Below are positions 55,331 to 63,353 of a stretch of DNA of 64,000 bases, in pieces. How positions within the stretch are numbered: the first letter of the stretch is position 1; the number at the start of each line of letters is the position of its first letter. The stretch covers positions 1,832,001 to 1,896,000 of the forward strand of contig NZ_CP019728.1 of NCBI RefSeq assembly GCF_002005405.1. The letters are read 5' to 3'. Below the pieces are notes generated by a model. The model worked only from the letters and a program-made list of their open reading frames with translations. It did no database searches and was not told where the DNA came from. The position numbers were made by a program, and so were the translations under genes. This DNA is from Jeotgalibaca dankookensis (lineage in GTDB: Bacteria; Bacillota; Bacilli; Lactobacillales; Aerococcaceae).

Positions 55331-56578
55331 ATGAAATTCACGCCAGTCATTATGGGCGCTAATCGCGGTTCTTACGGGCTAGCACGTGCGTTTTATGAGG
55401 AATATGGTGTAAAATCAGCCTTAATCAGCCCTTACCGAACAGGATCAGTCAAGCATTCTAAGATTATTAATTACTACAAGCAACTGCAGATGACTGATAT
55501 TGAAAGTATGCTCGAGACGATGGTGGCAATTGAAATCCAAGAACCAGAAACGAAAAAAATAATTTTTGGAAGCGATGATCGCTATGTATCTTTTTTAATT
55601 GAAAATCGAATGTTATTTGGACCGAACTGGATTGTTCCGTACCCTGATGAACAAACGTATGAAGCGGTGACGGATAAAACCCTTTTTTATGAGCTTTGTG
55701 AGCAGTTAGACGTTGCTTACCCACGTACAGTCGTTTTAGATCAAATGTCCACCTTTAATTTAACCTATCCCGTTATTATCAAAGCTGCTCAGACACCTGA
55801 GTATCAAAACCTAGATTTTGAGGGTAAGAAAAAAGTTTATTTATGTCAAACTCAAGAAGAAGCATGGCAGAATATTGAGTTAATCAGACAAGCAGGTTAT
55901 ACTGCTGCTCTAATAGTACAAGAGTATATTCCAGGCGATGATACTTCTTTAGGTATTGTAACAGCCTATGTTGCTAAAAAGGACGGCCAAATCAAACTCG
56001 TTTCTTACGCAAATGTTCTAGTAGATGATCCCACTCCTTCTGCAATTGGAAACAGTTTAGCGGGATTTGTTCGCGAAGAAGAAAGTATAAAAGAGCCAAT
56101 TCAACGCATTGTAGAAGCTTCTGGGTTTTATGGATTTATGACTTTTGACGTCAAATATGATGCGCGTCGATGTGAATATATCTTTTTTGAGGTGAATGGG
56201 CGGTTAGGTTTAAGTAACTATTATGTAACAGCAGCTGGACATAATGTAGCCTGGTATTATATAGAAGATTTTCTTCTCGAAAATAATCTTTCTATGGCTA
56301 CTTTTCAGAAAGAAATTGTCTACAGTAATTTAACCAATCATTTACTCTGTCATAACCTTCATATCCCACAAAGTGACAACAAACAACCAATGGTTCATCC
56401 TTTGGTTGCTCCGTATGAAAAGAGTTGGCGCAGGAAGTTGTATATACTCATGTCTTCTATAAACTATTATCGGAAATTATGGAAACATGCTTCCTTAGAA
56501 AACATCGTTATAAAGAAAGCAAATAGTTTACCAAAAACAAAACAAGTGGTAAATAATCAAACACTCCCATTGAAGTAG
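55331..56578 (+). CDS. ATP-grasp ligase related to D-aspartate ligase
   Basis: 415 aa. N-terminal fold VIMGANRGSYGLARAFYEEYGVKS (about 6-29), FGSDDRYVSFLIENR, an ATP-grasp core with YPVIIKAAQTPEY and VQEYIPGDDTSLG, and the metal-binding end FFEVNGRLGLSNYYVTAAGHN. The overall plan recalls the Asl D-aspartate ligase that adds the cross-bridge residue to peptidoglycan precursors in enterococci and relatives. A basic C-terminal tail (about 350-415) is extra. It closes the flagellar operon 15 nt after the FtsE-like gene, with AGGAGGAAATCG ahead. Substrate unknown: a precursor of the wall, or a flagellar protein, are possible. Confidence 0.72.
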   Translation: MKFTPVIMGANRGSYGLARAFYEEYGVKSALISPYRTGSVKHSKIINYYKQLQMTDIESMLETMVAIEIQEPETKKIIFGSDDRYVSFLIENRMLFGPNWIVPYPDEQTYEAVTDKTLFYELCEQLDVAYPRTVVLDQMSTFNLTYPVIIKAAQTPEYQNLDFEGKKKVYLCQTQEEAWQNIELIRQAGYTAALIVQEYIPGDDTSLGIVTAYVAKKDGQIKLVSYANVLVDDPTPSAIGNSLAGFVREEESIKEPIQRIVEASGFYGFMTFDVKYDARRCEYIFFEVNGRLGLSNYYVTAAGHNVAWYYIEDFLLENNLSMATFQKEIVYSNLTNHLLCHNLHIPQSDNKQPMVHPLVAPYEKSWRRKLYILMSSINYYRKLWKHASLENIVIKKANSLPKTKQVVNNQTLPLK

Positions 56579-56617
56579 ATTCTTTAAAAGAAATCTGCAT
56601 TCAATAGGAGGTTTTTG
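56564..56617. terminator. Terminator at the end of the flagellar operon
   Basis: Long imperfect hairpin with CTCC (56564-56567) pairing to GGAG (56607-56610), ATTGAA to TTCAAT, and AGATT to AATCT, then TTTTTGTTTTTT. It lies across the ATP-grasp stop and faces the convergent tag gene. Confidence 0.75.
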
Positions 56618-56629
56618 TTTTTTACTCTG

Positions 56630-57190
56630 CTACACAGACGTACAATTACGAAAATCACACGTAAGGAGATGATCATTGACCATTCCAATAGCTTGCATAA
56701 AAGAATAGACAATAGTAGGGCCAATAAACTTAAACCCACGTTGTTTGAGGTCTTTACTGATTATACTTGATAAAGCGGTTTGGCTTGGAACTTCTGTTGG
56801 GCTTTGCCAATTATTTTTTATAGGGGGAGAAAAAGACCAGATATAAGTAGAAAAGCTTCCGAATTCCCTTTGTATGTTTTGGAAAGATTGAGCATTAGAA
56901 CGAACAGAATAGAGTTTTAATTTATGTTTGACAACAGAATGATTGAGACGAATCTCCTCAATTTCTTGATTAGTCAACCTCGCACAAACAGCGACATCAA
57001 AGTGGTGGAAGGCATCGCGATAGGCTTGACGTTTATTTAAAATAATTTGCCAGGAAAGACCAGCCTGCGCGCCTTCTAAGGTCAGCATTTCAAAGAGATA
57101 GGTGTCATCGGTATGGACGATTCCCCATTCTTTATCGTGATATTCTTGCATCATAAGGCTTGTTTCAGCCCAAGGGCATCGACTACACAT
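56630..57190 (-). CDS. tag: DNA-3-methyladenine glycosylase I
   Basis: 186 aa base-excision repair enzyme that removes 3-methyladenine. Starts CSRCPWAETSLMMQEYHDKEWG, then LFEMLTLEGAQAGLSWQIILNKRQAYRDAF, and ends with GMVNDHLLTCDF; Cys2/Cys5 and the C-terminal His and Cys are the zinc-site residues of the family. Convergent with the flagellar operon, divergent from the trehalose operon. AAAGGAGAAGAT precedes the ATG. Confidence 0.96.
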   Translation of the reverse strand: MCSRCPWAETSLMMQEYHDKEWGIVHTDDTYLFEMLTLEGAQAGLSWQIILNKRQAYRDAFHHFDVAVCARLTNQEIEEIRLNHSVVKHKLKLYSVRSNAQSFQNIQREFGSFSTYIWSFSPPIKNNWQSPTEVPSQTALSSIISKDLKQRGFKFIGPTIVYSFMQAIGMVNDHLLTCDFRNCTSV

Positions 57191-57264
57191 CTCTATATCT
57201 TCTCCTTTTTAACTTGAGTTTATTTTAGTATATCCTCATTATACAAAAATTTAAAAAAACTAAC

Positions 57265-57302
57265 AGAAAACGCTTGCAATTTAATTAATAATAACATATG
57301 AT
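57265..57302 (+). promoter_or_regulatory. treP promoter with cre-like site over the -35 box
   Basis: TTGCAA (57274-57279), 17-base spacer, TATGAT (57297-57302). AGAAAACGCTTGCA (57265-57278) matches the CcpA-binding consensus TGAAANCGNTTNCA at all but the first base and covers the -35 box, so glucose repression is likely. Confidence 0.78.
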
Positions 57303-57317
57303 ATAGCCAGCAAGCAG

Positions 57318-57331
57318 CTTGTATAGACAAG
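57318..57331 (+). promoter_or_regulatory. TreR operator
   Basis: CTTGTATAGACAAG is a near-perfect palindrome (one mismatch at the centre) and differs at one base from the TTGTATATACAA operator known for Bacillus TreR. Lies between the promoter and the treP ribosome site. Confidence 0.72.
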
Positions 57332-57351
57332 TTGAAAAAGGAGGAATAAAA

Positions 57352-58866
57352 ATGGCAGATTTTAAAAAAGACGCGTCCGATTTGTTGGAGTATATAGGCG
57401 GTTCGGATAATATATCAGCAGTCACGCACTGTGCGACACGGATGCGTTTTGTATTGAACGACCCAGCAGAAGCAGATGTCAAAAAAATTGAATCGATCCC
57501 CGCAGTCAAAGGTACTTTTACGCAAGCAGGACAATTTCAAGTTATTATAGGGAACGAAGTAGCAACGTTTTATAATGAATTTAGTAAGGTATCTGGAAAA
57601 GAAGGTGTCTCAAAAGATCAGGCAAAAACAGCAGCAAAACAAAATCAAAACCCAATTCAACGGGCTATGTCTGTATTGGCTGAGATTTTTACACCCCTGA
57701 TTCCAGCAATTGTTGTAGGTGGACTTATTCTAGGTTTCCGTAATATTTTAGAAGGAATTGAATTTCAAAGTTTAGGACAGCTAATGGAAGATGGTGTTGC
57801 ACAATTCACCAATTCCGGCGAGCCTATTTATAATCGTATTGTAAATGTCAGTCAATTCTGGGCAGGTGTGAATAGTTTCCTTTGGTTAATTGGTGAAGCG
57901 ATTTTCCACTTCTTACCAGTTGGGATTACTTGGAGTGTCACTAAAAAGATGGGGACAACCCAAATTTTAGGGATTGTCTTAGGGATTACTCTTGTCTCAC
58001 CACAATTGTTAAATGCTTATGGTGTAGCAGAAGCTACTGCAATTGGTGAAATTCCTTTTTGGGATTTTGGATTTTTCCAAATTGATATGATTGGTTATCA
58101 AGCCCAAGTTTTACCGGCGATGTTAGCTGGGTTTACCCTTTCTTATTTAGAAATTTGGTTGCGTAAATGGATTCCACAAGCTATATCGATGATTTTTGTT
58201 CCATTGTTCGCACTTGTTCCAACCGTTCTTATTGCTCATACCATATTAGGACCGATTGGTTGGCAAATTGGGAACTGGATTTCTGGTATTGTTTACGCAG
58301 GAATTACGAGCAGTTTCAGTTGGTTGTTTGGGCTTGTCTTTGGAGCGCTCTATTCGCCACTCGTTATCACCGGTCTCCACCATATGTCCAACGCTATTGA
58401 CTTACAGCTAATTGCAGATTTTGACGGGACGCAACTATGGCCAATGATTGCTCTTTCAAATATCGCACAAGGATCAGCTGTTTTAGCAATCATCTGGATG
58501 CATCGTGGAAATAAGGATGAAGAGCAAGTTTCTATTCCAGCGATGATTTCTTGTTATTTAGGTGTAACAGAACCAGCTATGTTTGGTATTAATATCAAGT
58601 ATATTTACCCGTTTGTTGCAGCAATGGTAGGATCTGGTCTAGCTGGACTCGTTTCTGTCCTATCTGGTGTCACAGCTGCTTCCATTGGTGTGGGTGGTAT
58701 ACCAGGATTCTTATCTATCAAGTTTGAATTCTGGCCAATGTTCTTTGTAAGTATGTTAATCGCCTTTGTTGTACCAATTCTATTGACAATTTTCTTCGAA
58801 AAAAGAGGAATATTTGTACCAAAAGGTGAAGTAGACGATGCACCAATAATAGAAACATCTAACTAA
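57352..58866 (+). CDS. treP: Trehalose-specific PTS enzyme IIBC
   Basis: 504 aa from the ATG at 57352 (AAAGGAGGAATAAAA ahead). The IIB domain (about 1-90) has the phosphorylated Cys in AVTHCATRMRFVL; the IIC domain is a multi-helix transporter with GLHHMSNAIDLQLIADFDGTQLWPM and CYLGVTEPAMFGIN. No IIA domain is fused, so phosphate must come from a separate IIA-Glc-type protein. Takes up trehalose as trehalose 6-phosphate, the substrate of TreC encoded next. Confidence 0.93.
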   Translation: MADFKKDASDLLEYIGGSDNISAVTHCATRMRFVLNDPAEADVKKIESIPAVKGTFTQAGQFQVIIGNEVATFYNEFSKVSGKEGVSKDQAKTAAKQNQNPIQRAMSVLAEIFTPLIPAIVVGGLILGFRNILEGIEFQSLGQLMEDGVAQFTNSGEPIYNRIVNVSQFWAGVNSFLWLIGEAIFHFLPVGITWSVTKKMGTTQILGIVLGITLVSPQLLNAYGVAEATAIGEIPFWDFGFFQIDMIGYQAQVLPAMLAGFTLSYLEIWLRKWIPQAISMIFVPLFALVPTVLIAHTILGPIGWQIGNWISGIVYAGITSSFSWLFGLVFGALYSPLVITGLHHMSNAIDLQLIADFDGTQLWPMIALSNIAQGSAVLAIIWMHRGNKDEEQVSIPAMISCYLGVTEPAMFGINIKYIYPFVAAMVGSGLAGLVSVLSGVTAASIGVGGIPGFLSIKFEFWPMFFVSMLIAFVVPILLTIFFEKRGIFVPKGEVDDAPIIETSN

Positions 58867-58880
58867 TTAAAAAAATGAAG

Positions 58881-58914
58881 GGAGCAAAAGGGAGGTATCT
58901 TTTGCTCCTCTTTT
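58881..58914 (+). terminator. Intercistronic terminator or processing hairpin between treP and treC
   Basis: 10-bp perfect stem GGAGCAAAAG/CTTTTGCTCC (58881-58890 with 58899-58908) followed by TCTTTT. It would lower treC relative to treP or stabilise the treP message. Confidence 0.7.
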
Positions 58915-58934
58915 AGATTAAGAGAGGGGATATT

Positions 58935-60587
58935 ATGCAAGATTTTAAAGACAAAGTAATCTATCAGCTTTACCCGAAATCATTTAAAGATTCCGATGGA
59001 GATGGGATCGGTGATATTCAGGGAGTTATTGAAAAAATACCTTATCTAAAAGAACTAGGTATTGATATGATTTGGATGAATCCAATTTTTCTTTCCCCGC
59101 AAAAGGATAATGGCTATGATATTACCGATTACTGCGCAGTTGATCCTCTATTTGGAACGATGGAAGATTTGGAGCAATTGATTAAAGAAGCAAAAGAGAA
59201 TGGGATTGACATCATGTTTGATATGGTCTTAAATCACACCTCGGTAACCCATGAATGGTTTCAAAAAGCTTTAGCGGGAGACAAGAAATATCAAGACTTT
59301 TATATTATTCGTCCTCCACAAGAAGATGGCAGTCTACCAACAAATTGGCAGTCTAAGTTTGGTGGGGACGCTTGGGAACCATTTGGTGATACGGGTAATT
59401 ATTATTTAAGGCTCTATGACGTCTCTCAAGCTGATTTAAACTGGCGGAATCCAGAAGTCCGTCAAGAACTTTTTAAGGTTGTCAATTTTTGGATGGAAAA
59501 AGGGATTAAGGGCTTCCGTTTTGATGTTTTAAATGTGATTGGTAAAGAAGAAGAATTAGTTGACAGTGAAGGGGATAATGAAAAGAGCCTTTATACAGAT
59601 ACCCCAATTGTTCATGAATGGGTTCAAGAATTAAATCGTGAAACCTTCGGTAAAGCCGATAATATTATTACTGTAGGGGAAATGTCTTCCACAACGGTCG
59701 AAAATGGCATTTTATATTCAAACCCAGATCGTGATGAGCTTTCGATGATTTTTAGTTTCCATCATTTAAAAGTGGACTATCAAGATGGGGAGAAATGGAC
59801 AGACGCGCCGTTTGACTTTATTGAACTCAAGCAGTTACTAGACGAATGGCAAGTAGGCATGTCGGATAAAAATGGATGGAATGCACTTTTTTGGAACAAT
59901 CATGACCAACCGCGAGCTAACAGCCGCTTTGGTGACCCTGAGCATTATCCTTATGAAACAGCTACTATGTTAGCACAGACGGTTCATTTGTTGCGAGGGA
60001 CGCCTTATATTTACCAGGGAGAAGAAATTGGGATGACGAATCCTGATTACACAAGCTTGGATGAATTTGTTGATATTGAAACCCATAATGCCTATGAAGC
60101 ATTACGCATGCAAGGCATCAAACACAAAGAAGCAATGGCAATTATTCGTAAAAAATCACGTGATAATAGCCGTTCTCCTATGCAATGGGATGATTCCGCA
60201 CACGCTGGCTTTACAAGCGGTGAGCCGTGGTTAAAAGTTGCAGATAATTATCCACAAATTAATGTTGAAAAAGAAAGAGATGAAGGAAAGATTTTCTCTT
60301 ATTATCAAAAACTCATTGCATTACGTAAACAACAACCAATTATTTCAGAAGGCAGTTACAGAGGAATCCTTTTAGATGATCCTGAAGTTTATGCTTACGT
60401 AAGGGAAAAAGATAATCAAAAATTATTAGTTTTAAATCACTTCTATGGAACAGACTACCAGCTAAAAATACCTGAAGAATTTTTAAACGGTCAGGCTGAA
60501 TGGATTATTGGCAATTATGCCACTAGACAGTTAGCGTCAGAGATGGTCTTAAGTCCTTATGAAACAGTTGCCTACTTAATTAAATAA
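58935..60587 (+). CDS. treC: Trehalose-6-phosphate hydrolase
   Basis: 550 aa glycoside hydrolase family 13 enzyme splitting trehalose 6-phosphate into glucose and glucose 6-phosphate. YQLYPKSFKDSDGDGIGDIQG, DMVLNHTSVTHEWF, the nucleophile in GFRFDVLNVIGK, the acid/base in ITVGEMSS, and the third acid in WNNHDQPRANSRFG are visible. Length and context with treP and treR support this over other alpha-glucosidases of the family. AGAGAGGGGATATT ahead of ATG. Confidence 0.95.
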   Translation: MQDFKDKVIYQLYPKSFKDSDGDGIGDIQGVIEKIPYLKELGIDMIWMNPIFLSPQKDNGYDITDYCAVDPLFGTMEDLEQLIKEAKENGIDIMFDMVLNHTSVTHEWFQKALAGDKKYQDFYIIRPPQEDGSLPTNWQSKFGGDAWEPFGDTGNYYLRLYDVSQADLNWRNPEVRQELFKVVNFWMEKGIKGFRFDVLNVIGKEEELVDSEGDNEKSLYTDTPIVHEWVQELNRETFGKADNIITVGEMSSTTVENGILYSNPDRDELSMIFSFHHLKVDYQDGEKWTDAPFDFIELKQLLDEWQVGMSDKNGWNALFWNNHDQPRANSRFGDPEHYPYETATMLAQTVHLLRGTPYIYQGEEIGMTNPDYTSLDEFVDIETHNAYEALRMQGIKHKEAMAIIRKKSRDNSRSPMQWDDSAHAGFTSGEPWLKVADNYPQINVEKERDEGKIFSYYQKLIALRKQQPIISEGSYRGILLDDPEVYAYVREKDNQKLLVLNHFYGTDYQLKIPEEFLNGQAEWIIGNYATRQLASEMVLSPYETVAYLIK

Positions 60588-60589
60588 CC

Positions 60590-60634
60590 AATAGCCCTTT
60601 ACTCAGAAACAAAAGGAGTAAAGGGCTATTTCAT
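60590..60634 (+). terminator. Terminator after treC
   Basis: 15-bp perfect stem (60590-60604 with 60616-60630), then TTTC. A poor T run but a very stable stem. Confidence 0.8.
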
Positions 60635-60679
60635 TATGATATAATAATAAAAAAGAAAGAATAGTAGGAGGGAATAAAG

Positions 60680-61762
60680 ATGAAAAAAAACTACTTGTTC
60701 TTAGTTGGTTTCTTATCTCTGTTTCTAGCAAGTTGTACCACTACAAACCCAGATGTATCTTCATCTGTTGATATTGAAAGTGTCTCCAGTTCAGAAAGTA
60801 TTTCTCTACCAGAGGAATCTTCAGCAGAGGTAGAGGCATTATCGGTGGAAGCATACTTCCCATTTGAGGCGGATGTTGCTTATTCTTATGCTGGGGATGG
60901 CAATGAGTATGTTTCTTACCAAAAATACCCGCAATATTATGAAAATAATCGGATTCAATACGTTACTAAAAATGCAGGTAGCCATTTTATCGAAGTACTG
61001 GAGCTAGAAGAAGGAGCAATCACGCAAGTATTTAGACGCGATGAAACATACTTTCGTGAAAATATGTTAGACCAAACTCGTGATGAATCAAGTACTATCC
61101 TTTTGAAGGAACCATTAGAAATAGGCAATAATTGGGATAATTCCCAAATTACAGCTCTTGATATTGAAATTGAGACAATGGTTGGAACGTTCCCATCTCT
61201 TGAAGTAACAACAACAGAAAAAGATACCATTACAAAACGTTATTATGCAGAAGGAATAGGTTTAGTAAAAGAAATTTATACGGATACCAACGGCTCCTAT
61301 GAAATGACTGCTACCTTGGAATCTCGTGAAGAAGGAACTGCTGAAACCGTTGTATTACCTACTTATTACCCAGATAGAAATGTCATGGGACTCGAAGTCG
61401 CTGAAGTTAATATTTCCTTTTTTACTAATGATGTCACTCGAAAGGTCATAGCTGAGTTATTCACACATATTCCCGGTGTAGACTACGGACAAGTTATTCC
61501 TGAGGGCACTCAAATAAAGAGCCTTTACCTCAATGAAGATGGACGTGTTTACGTAGATTTTTCACAAGGATTAGTAAATGACTTAAATGCCGGTTCATCA
61601 GCTGAGAAATTGCTTTTACAAAGTGTTGTTAATACAATAGGATCCTATTATGGTGTTGAAGAAGTTGTTTTAACCGTTGAAAATGCACCCTATAAATCCG
61701 GACACATTGAGATGAATGAAGGAGAATCTTTTTATGTCGAAATGAATTCTGTTTTAGAATAA
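60680..61762 (+). CDS. GerMN-domain lipoprotein
   Basis: 360 aa. Signal peptide with lipobox LASC (Cys19), then a Ser/Glu-rich tether (about 20-55), an unassigned middle domain, and a C-terminal GerMN domain (about 250-345: IPEGTQIKSLYLNEDGRVYVDFSQGL, then LLLQSVVNTIGSYYGVEEVVLTVE). GerMN is named from spore germination protein GerM but occurs in many non-sporulating lipoproteins. Function unknown. It has its own ribosome site (TAGGAGGGAAT) and follows a terminator, so it is probably separate from the tre operon. Confidence 0.88.
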   Translation: MKKNYLFLVGFLSLFLASCTTTNPDVSSSVDIESVSSSESISLPEESSAEVEALSVEAYFPFEADVAYSYAGDGNEYVSYQKYPQYYENNRIQYVTKNAGSHFIEVLELEEGAITQVFRRDETYFRENMLDQTRDESSTILLKEPLEIGNNWDNSQITALDIEIETMVGTFPSLEVTTTEKDTITKRYYAEGIGLVKEIYTDTNGSYEMTATLESREEGTAETVVLPTYYPDRNVMGLEVAEVNISFFTNDVTRKVIAELFTHIPGVDYGQVIPEGTQIKSLYLNEDGRVYVDFSQGLVNDLNAGSSAEKLLLQSVVNTIGSYYGVEEVVLTVENAPYKSGHIEMNEGESFYVEMNSVLE

Positions 61763-61788
61763 ATAAAAGCGCCTCTTTCTGTAAACTG

Positions 61789-61840
61789 GACCCTATAAAG
61801 TAGACTCTTTAAAAAAGAGACCCTTTATAGGGTCTTTTTA
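61789..61840 (+). terminator. Terminator-like hairpin in the left end of the IS
   Basis: Perfect 12-bp outer stem GACCCTATAAAG/CTTTATAGGGTC (61789-61800 with 61823-61834), with a smaller inner hairpin, then five T. It lies within the IS and would stop transcription entering from the lipoprotein side. Confidence 0.72.
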
Positions 61841-61955
61841 TGTCTTGTACGAGAATTAGTCTCCCTTTCCTGATAAACTGGAGGAAAGGAACGGGAACCG
61901 CGACCGCTCCCCCAAGAGAGCCTTACAAAAAATACATTTTTAAGAGGAGGAACCC

Positions 61956-63281
61956 ATGTCAAAACGAACATTCACGGACGAGCAGGTTACAGACCTATCC
62001 CACAACCCCTATGTTCAGAACGTCTCCCCCAAAGCCATCACCTACTCGGACGAGTTCAAGGTCCACTTCCTTGCGGAGTGGAAAAAGGGAAAGACTGCCC
62101 GACAGATTTTCATGGAGGCGAGTCTCCCAGTGGAGGTCCTAGGCGAGCGGCGAATCCACACCGCTGCCAACCGCTGGAAGAAGGCCTATCAGGAGAGCGG
62201 GATCACGGGCGTACGAGATCAGCGCAAGGGCGCATCGGGGCGCCCCCGCCTCACGGAGCTTTCGACCGAAGAGCAGCTCCGCCGGGCCAAGCAGGAGAAT
62301 GTCCTCCTCAGACAGGAGAATGAGCTGTTAAAAAAAATCGACTTCGCAGAAAGGAGGGGAAATGAGTTAAGCAAGCAGGAGCGGTTCGCCCTCATCCAAC
62401 AGGTGACGAGTCGCCCCGGCTCGCTCTCCGTCAGGAGAGCTTGTCTGATTCTGGAAGTATCCAATTCCGGCTACTACGCGCATTTCTCCCCCGAGAACCA
62501 ATGCAAAAGGCAGGAGAAGGAAGAGGAGGACCAGAGGTGGCGCGACCGTGTTCTGGAAGCAATGGCCTATAAACGGGTGGCGAAAGGTTCCCGTGCCATT
62601 GTCATGTACTTCCTCAACACGAAGAAAACTGTAGTGAACCGCAAGAAAGTCCAGCGGATCATGCGAAAGTATGGACTCCAGTGTCCTATCCGCCGTGCGA
62701 ACCCGTACCGAAAAATCGCAAAAGCCACACAAGAACATCGCACCGTTCCGAACCGGCTCCAGCGGCAGTTTGATCAGTCAGCGCCGAAGAAGGTGCTCCT
62801 GACTGATATTACCTATCTCCGGGGAAAAGACGGCTTCCTAGGCTACCTCTCTACCATCTTGGATGGCGCCACAAAGGAGGTTTTAGCCTACGCCGTCGCC
62901 GACCGAATCACCTTGGACATAGCTCTCGATACGGTGAAAGATCTAGTGGCAAAACATGGAGAGGACCTCCCTGCGCAAGCCCTCCTCCATTCCGACCAAG
63001 GGTCGCACTACACTAGCCCCATCTTCCAGAAATTGGTGCAGAAGAATGGCCTAACCCAATCTATGTCCCGCCGTGGGAACTGCTGGGACAACGCCCCACA
63101 GGAGAGCTACTTCGGCCACCTAAAGGACGAAATTCCTTACGAGGAGTGTCATTCACTGAAGGAGTTACAGTCTGTCATTATCAACTATATGGACTACTAC
63201 AACCACGAGCGCGGCCAATGGAAACTGAAAAAGCTGACCCCGGTTTCCTACCGGGATCAGCTCTTGAAACAAGTAGCCTAG
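61956..63281 (+). CDS. IS3-family transposase (single-frame OrfAB)
   Basis: 441 aa in one frame, without the usual programmed frameshift. N-terminal helix-turn-helix (YSDEFKVHFLAEWKKGKTARQIF, then GRPRLTELSTEEQL), a coiled coil (AKQENVLLRQENELLKK), and the integrase core with the DDE residues in LLTDITYLRGKDG, LLHSDQGSHYTSP and NAPQESYFGHLKDE. The ribosome site AAGAGGAGGAACCC is strong. Appears intact and probably active. Confidence 0.93.
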   Translation: MSKRTFTDEQVTDLSHNPYVQNVSPKAITYSDEFKVHFLAEWKKGKTARQIFMEASLPVEVLGERRIHTAANRWKKAYQESGITGVRDQRKGASGRPRLTELSTEEQLRRAKQENVLLRQENELLKKIDFAERRGNELSKQERFALIQQVTSRPGSLSVRRACLILEVSNSGYYAHFSPENQCKRQEKEEEDQRWRDRVLEAMAYKRVAKGSRAIVMYFLNTKKTVVNRKKVQRIMRKYGLQCPIRRANPYRKIAKATQEHRTVPNRLQRQFDQSAPKKVLLTDITYLRGKDGFLGYLSTILDGATKEVLAYAVADRITLDIALDTVKDLVAKHGEDLPAQALLHSDQGSHYTSPIFQKLVQKNGLTQSMSRRGNCWDNAPQESYFGHLKDEIPYEECHSLKELQSVIINYMDYYNHERGQWKLKKLTPVSYRDQLLKQVA

Positions 63282-63353
63282 ATTCTCTCTTTTTTAAACT
63301 GTCCTTGACTTGGGATCCAGATTATCTGTTTAAAAAACAAAAAGAGACTTTTT

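Larger units (their letters stand above)
61787..63319 (+). mobile_element. IS3-family insertion sequence, GC-rich, apparently intact
   Basis: Terminal repeats about 33 bases long align without gaps. Both begin TGGA and end with TTTAAAAAAGAGA: left from 61787, right read inward from 63319. They have many mismatches in between. The single orf is intact. Base composition and C/G-ending codons contrast sharply with the AT-rich neighbours, which indicates recent arrival from a different host. No clear target duplication was found. It lies between the lipoprotein gene and treR. Confidence 0.85.

Noticed and set aside
59650-59670. GCCGATAATAT, resembling a sigma-28 -10 box
   Set aside because: Lies within the treC coding sequence with no TAAA/TTAA at the right distance that would make sense for a downstream gene.
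62078-62738. Several open frames on both strands inside the GC-rich IS
   Set aside because: High GC lengthens chance open frames; the single 441-aa transposase explains the region.
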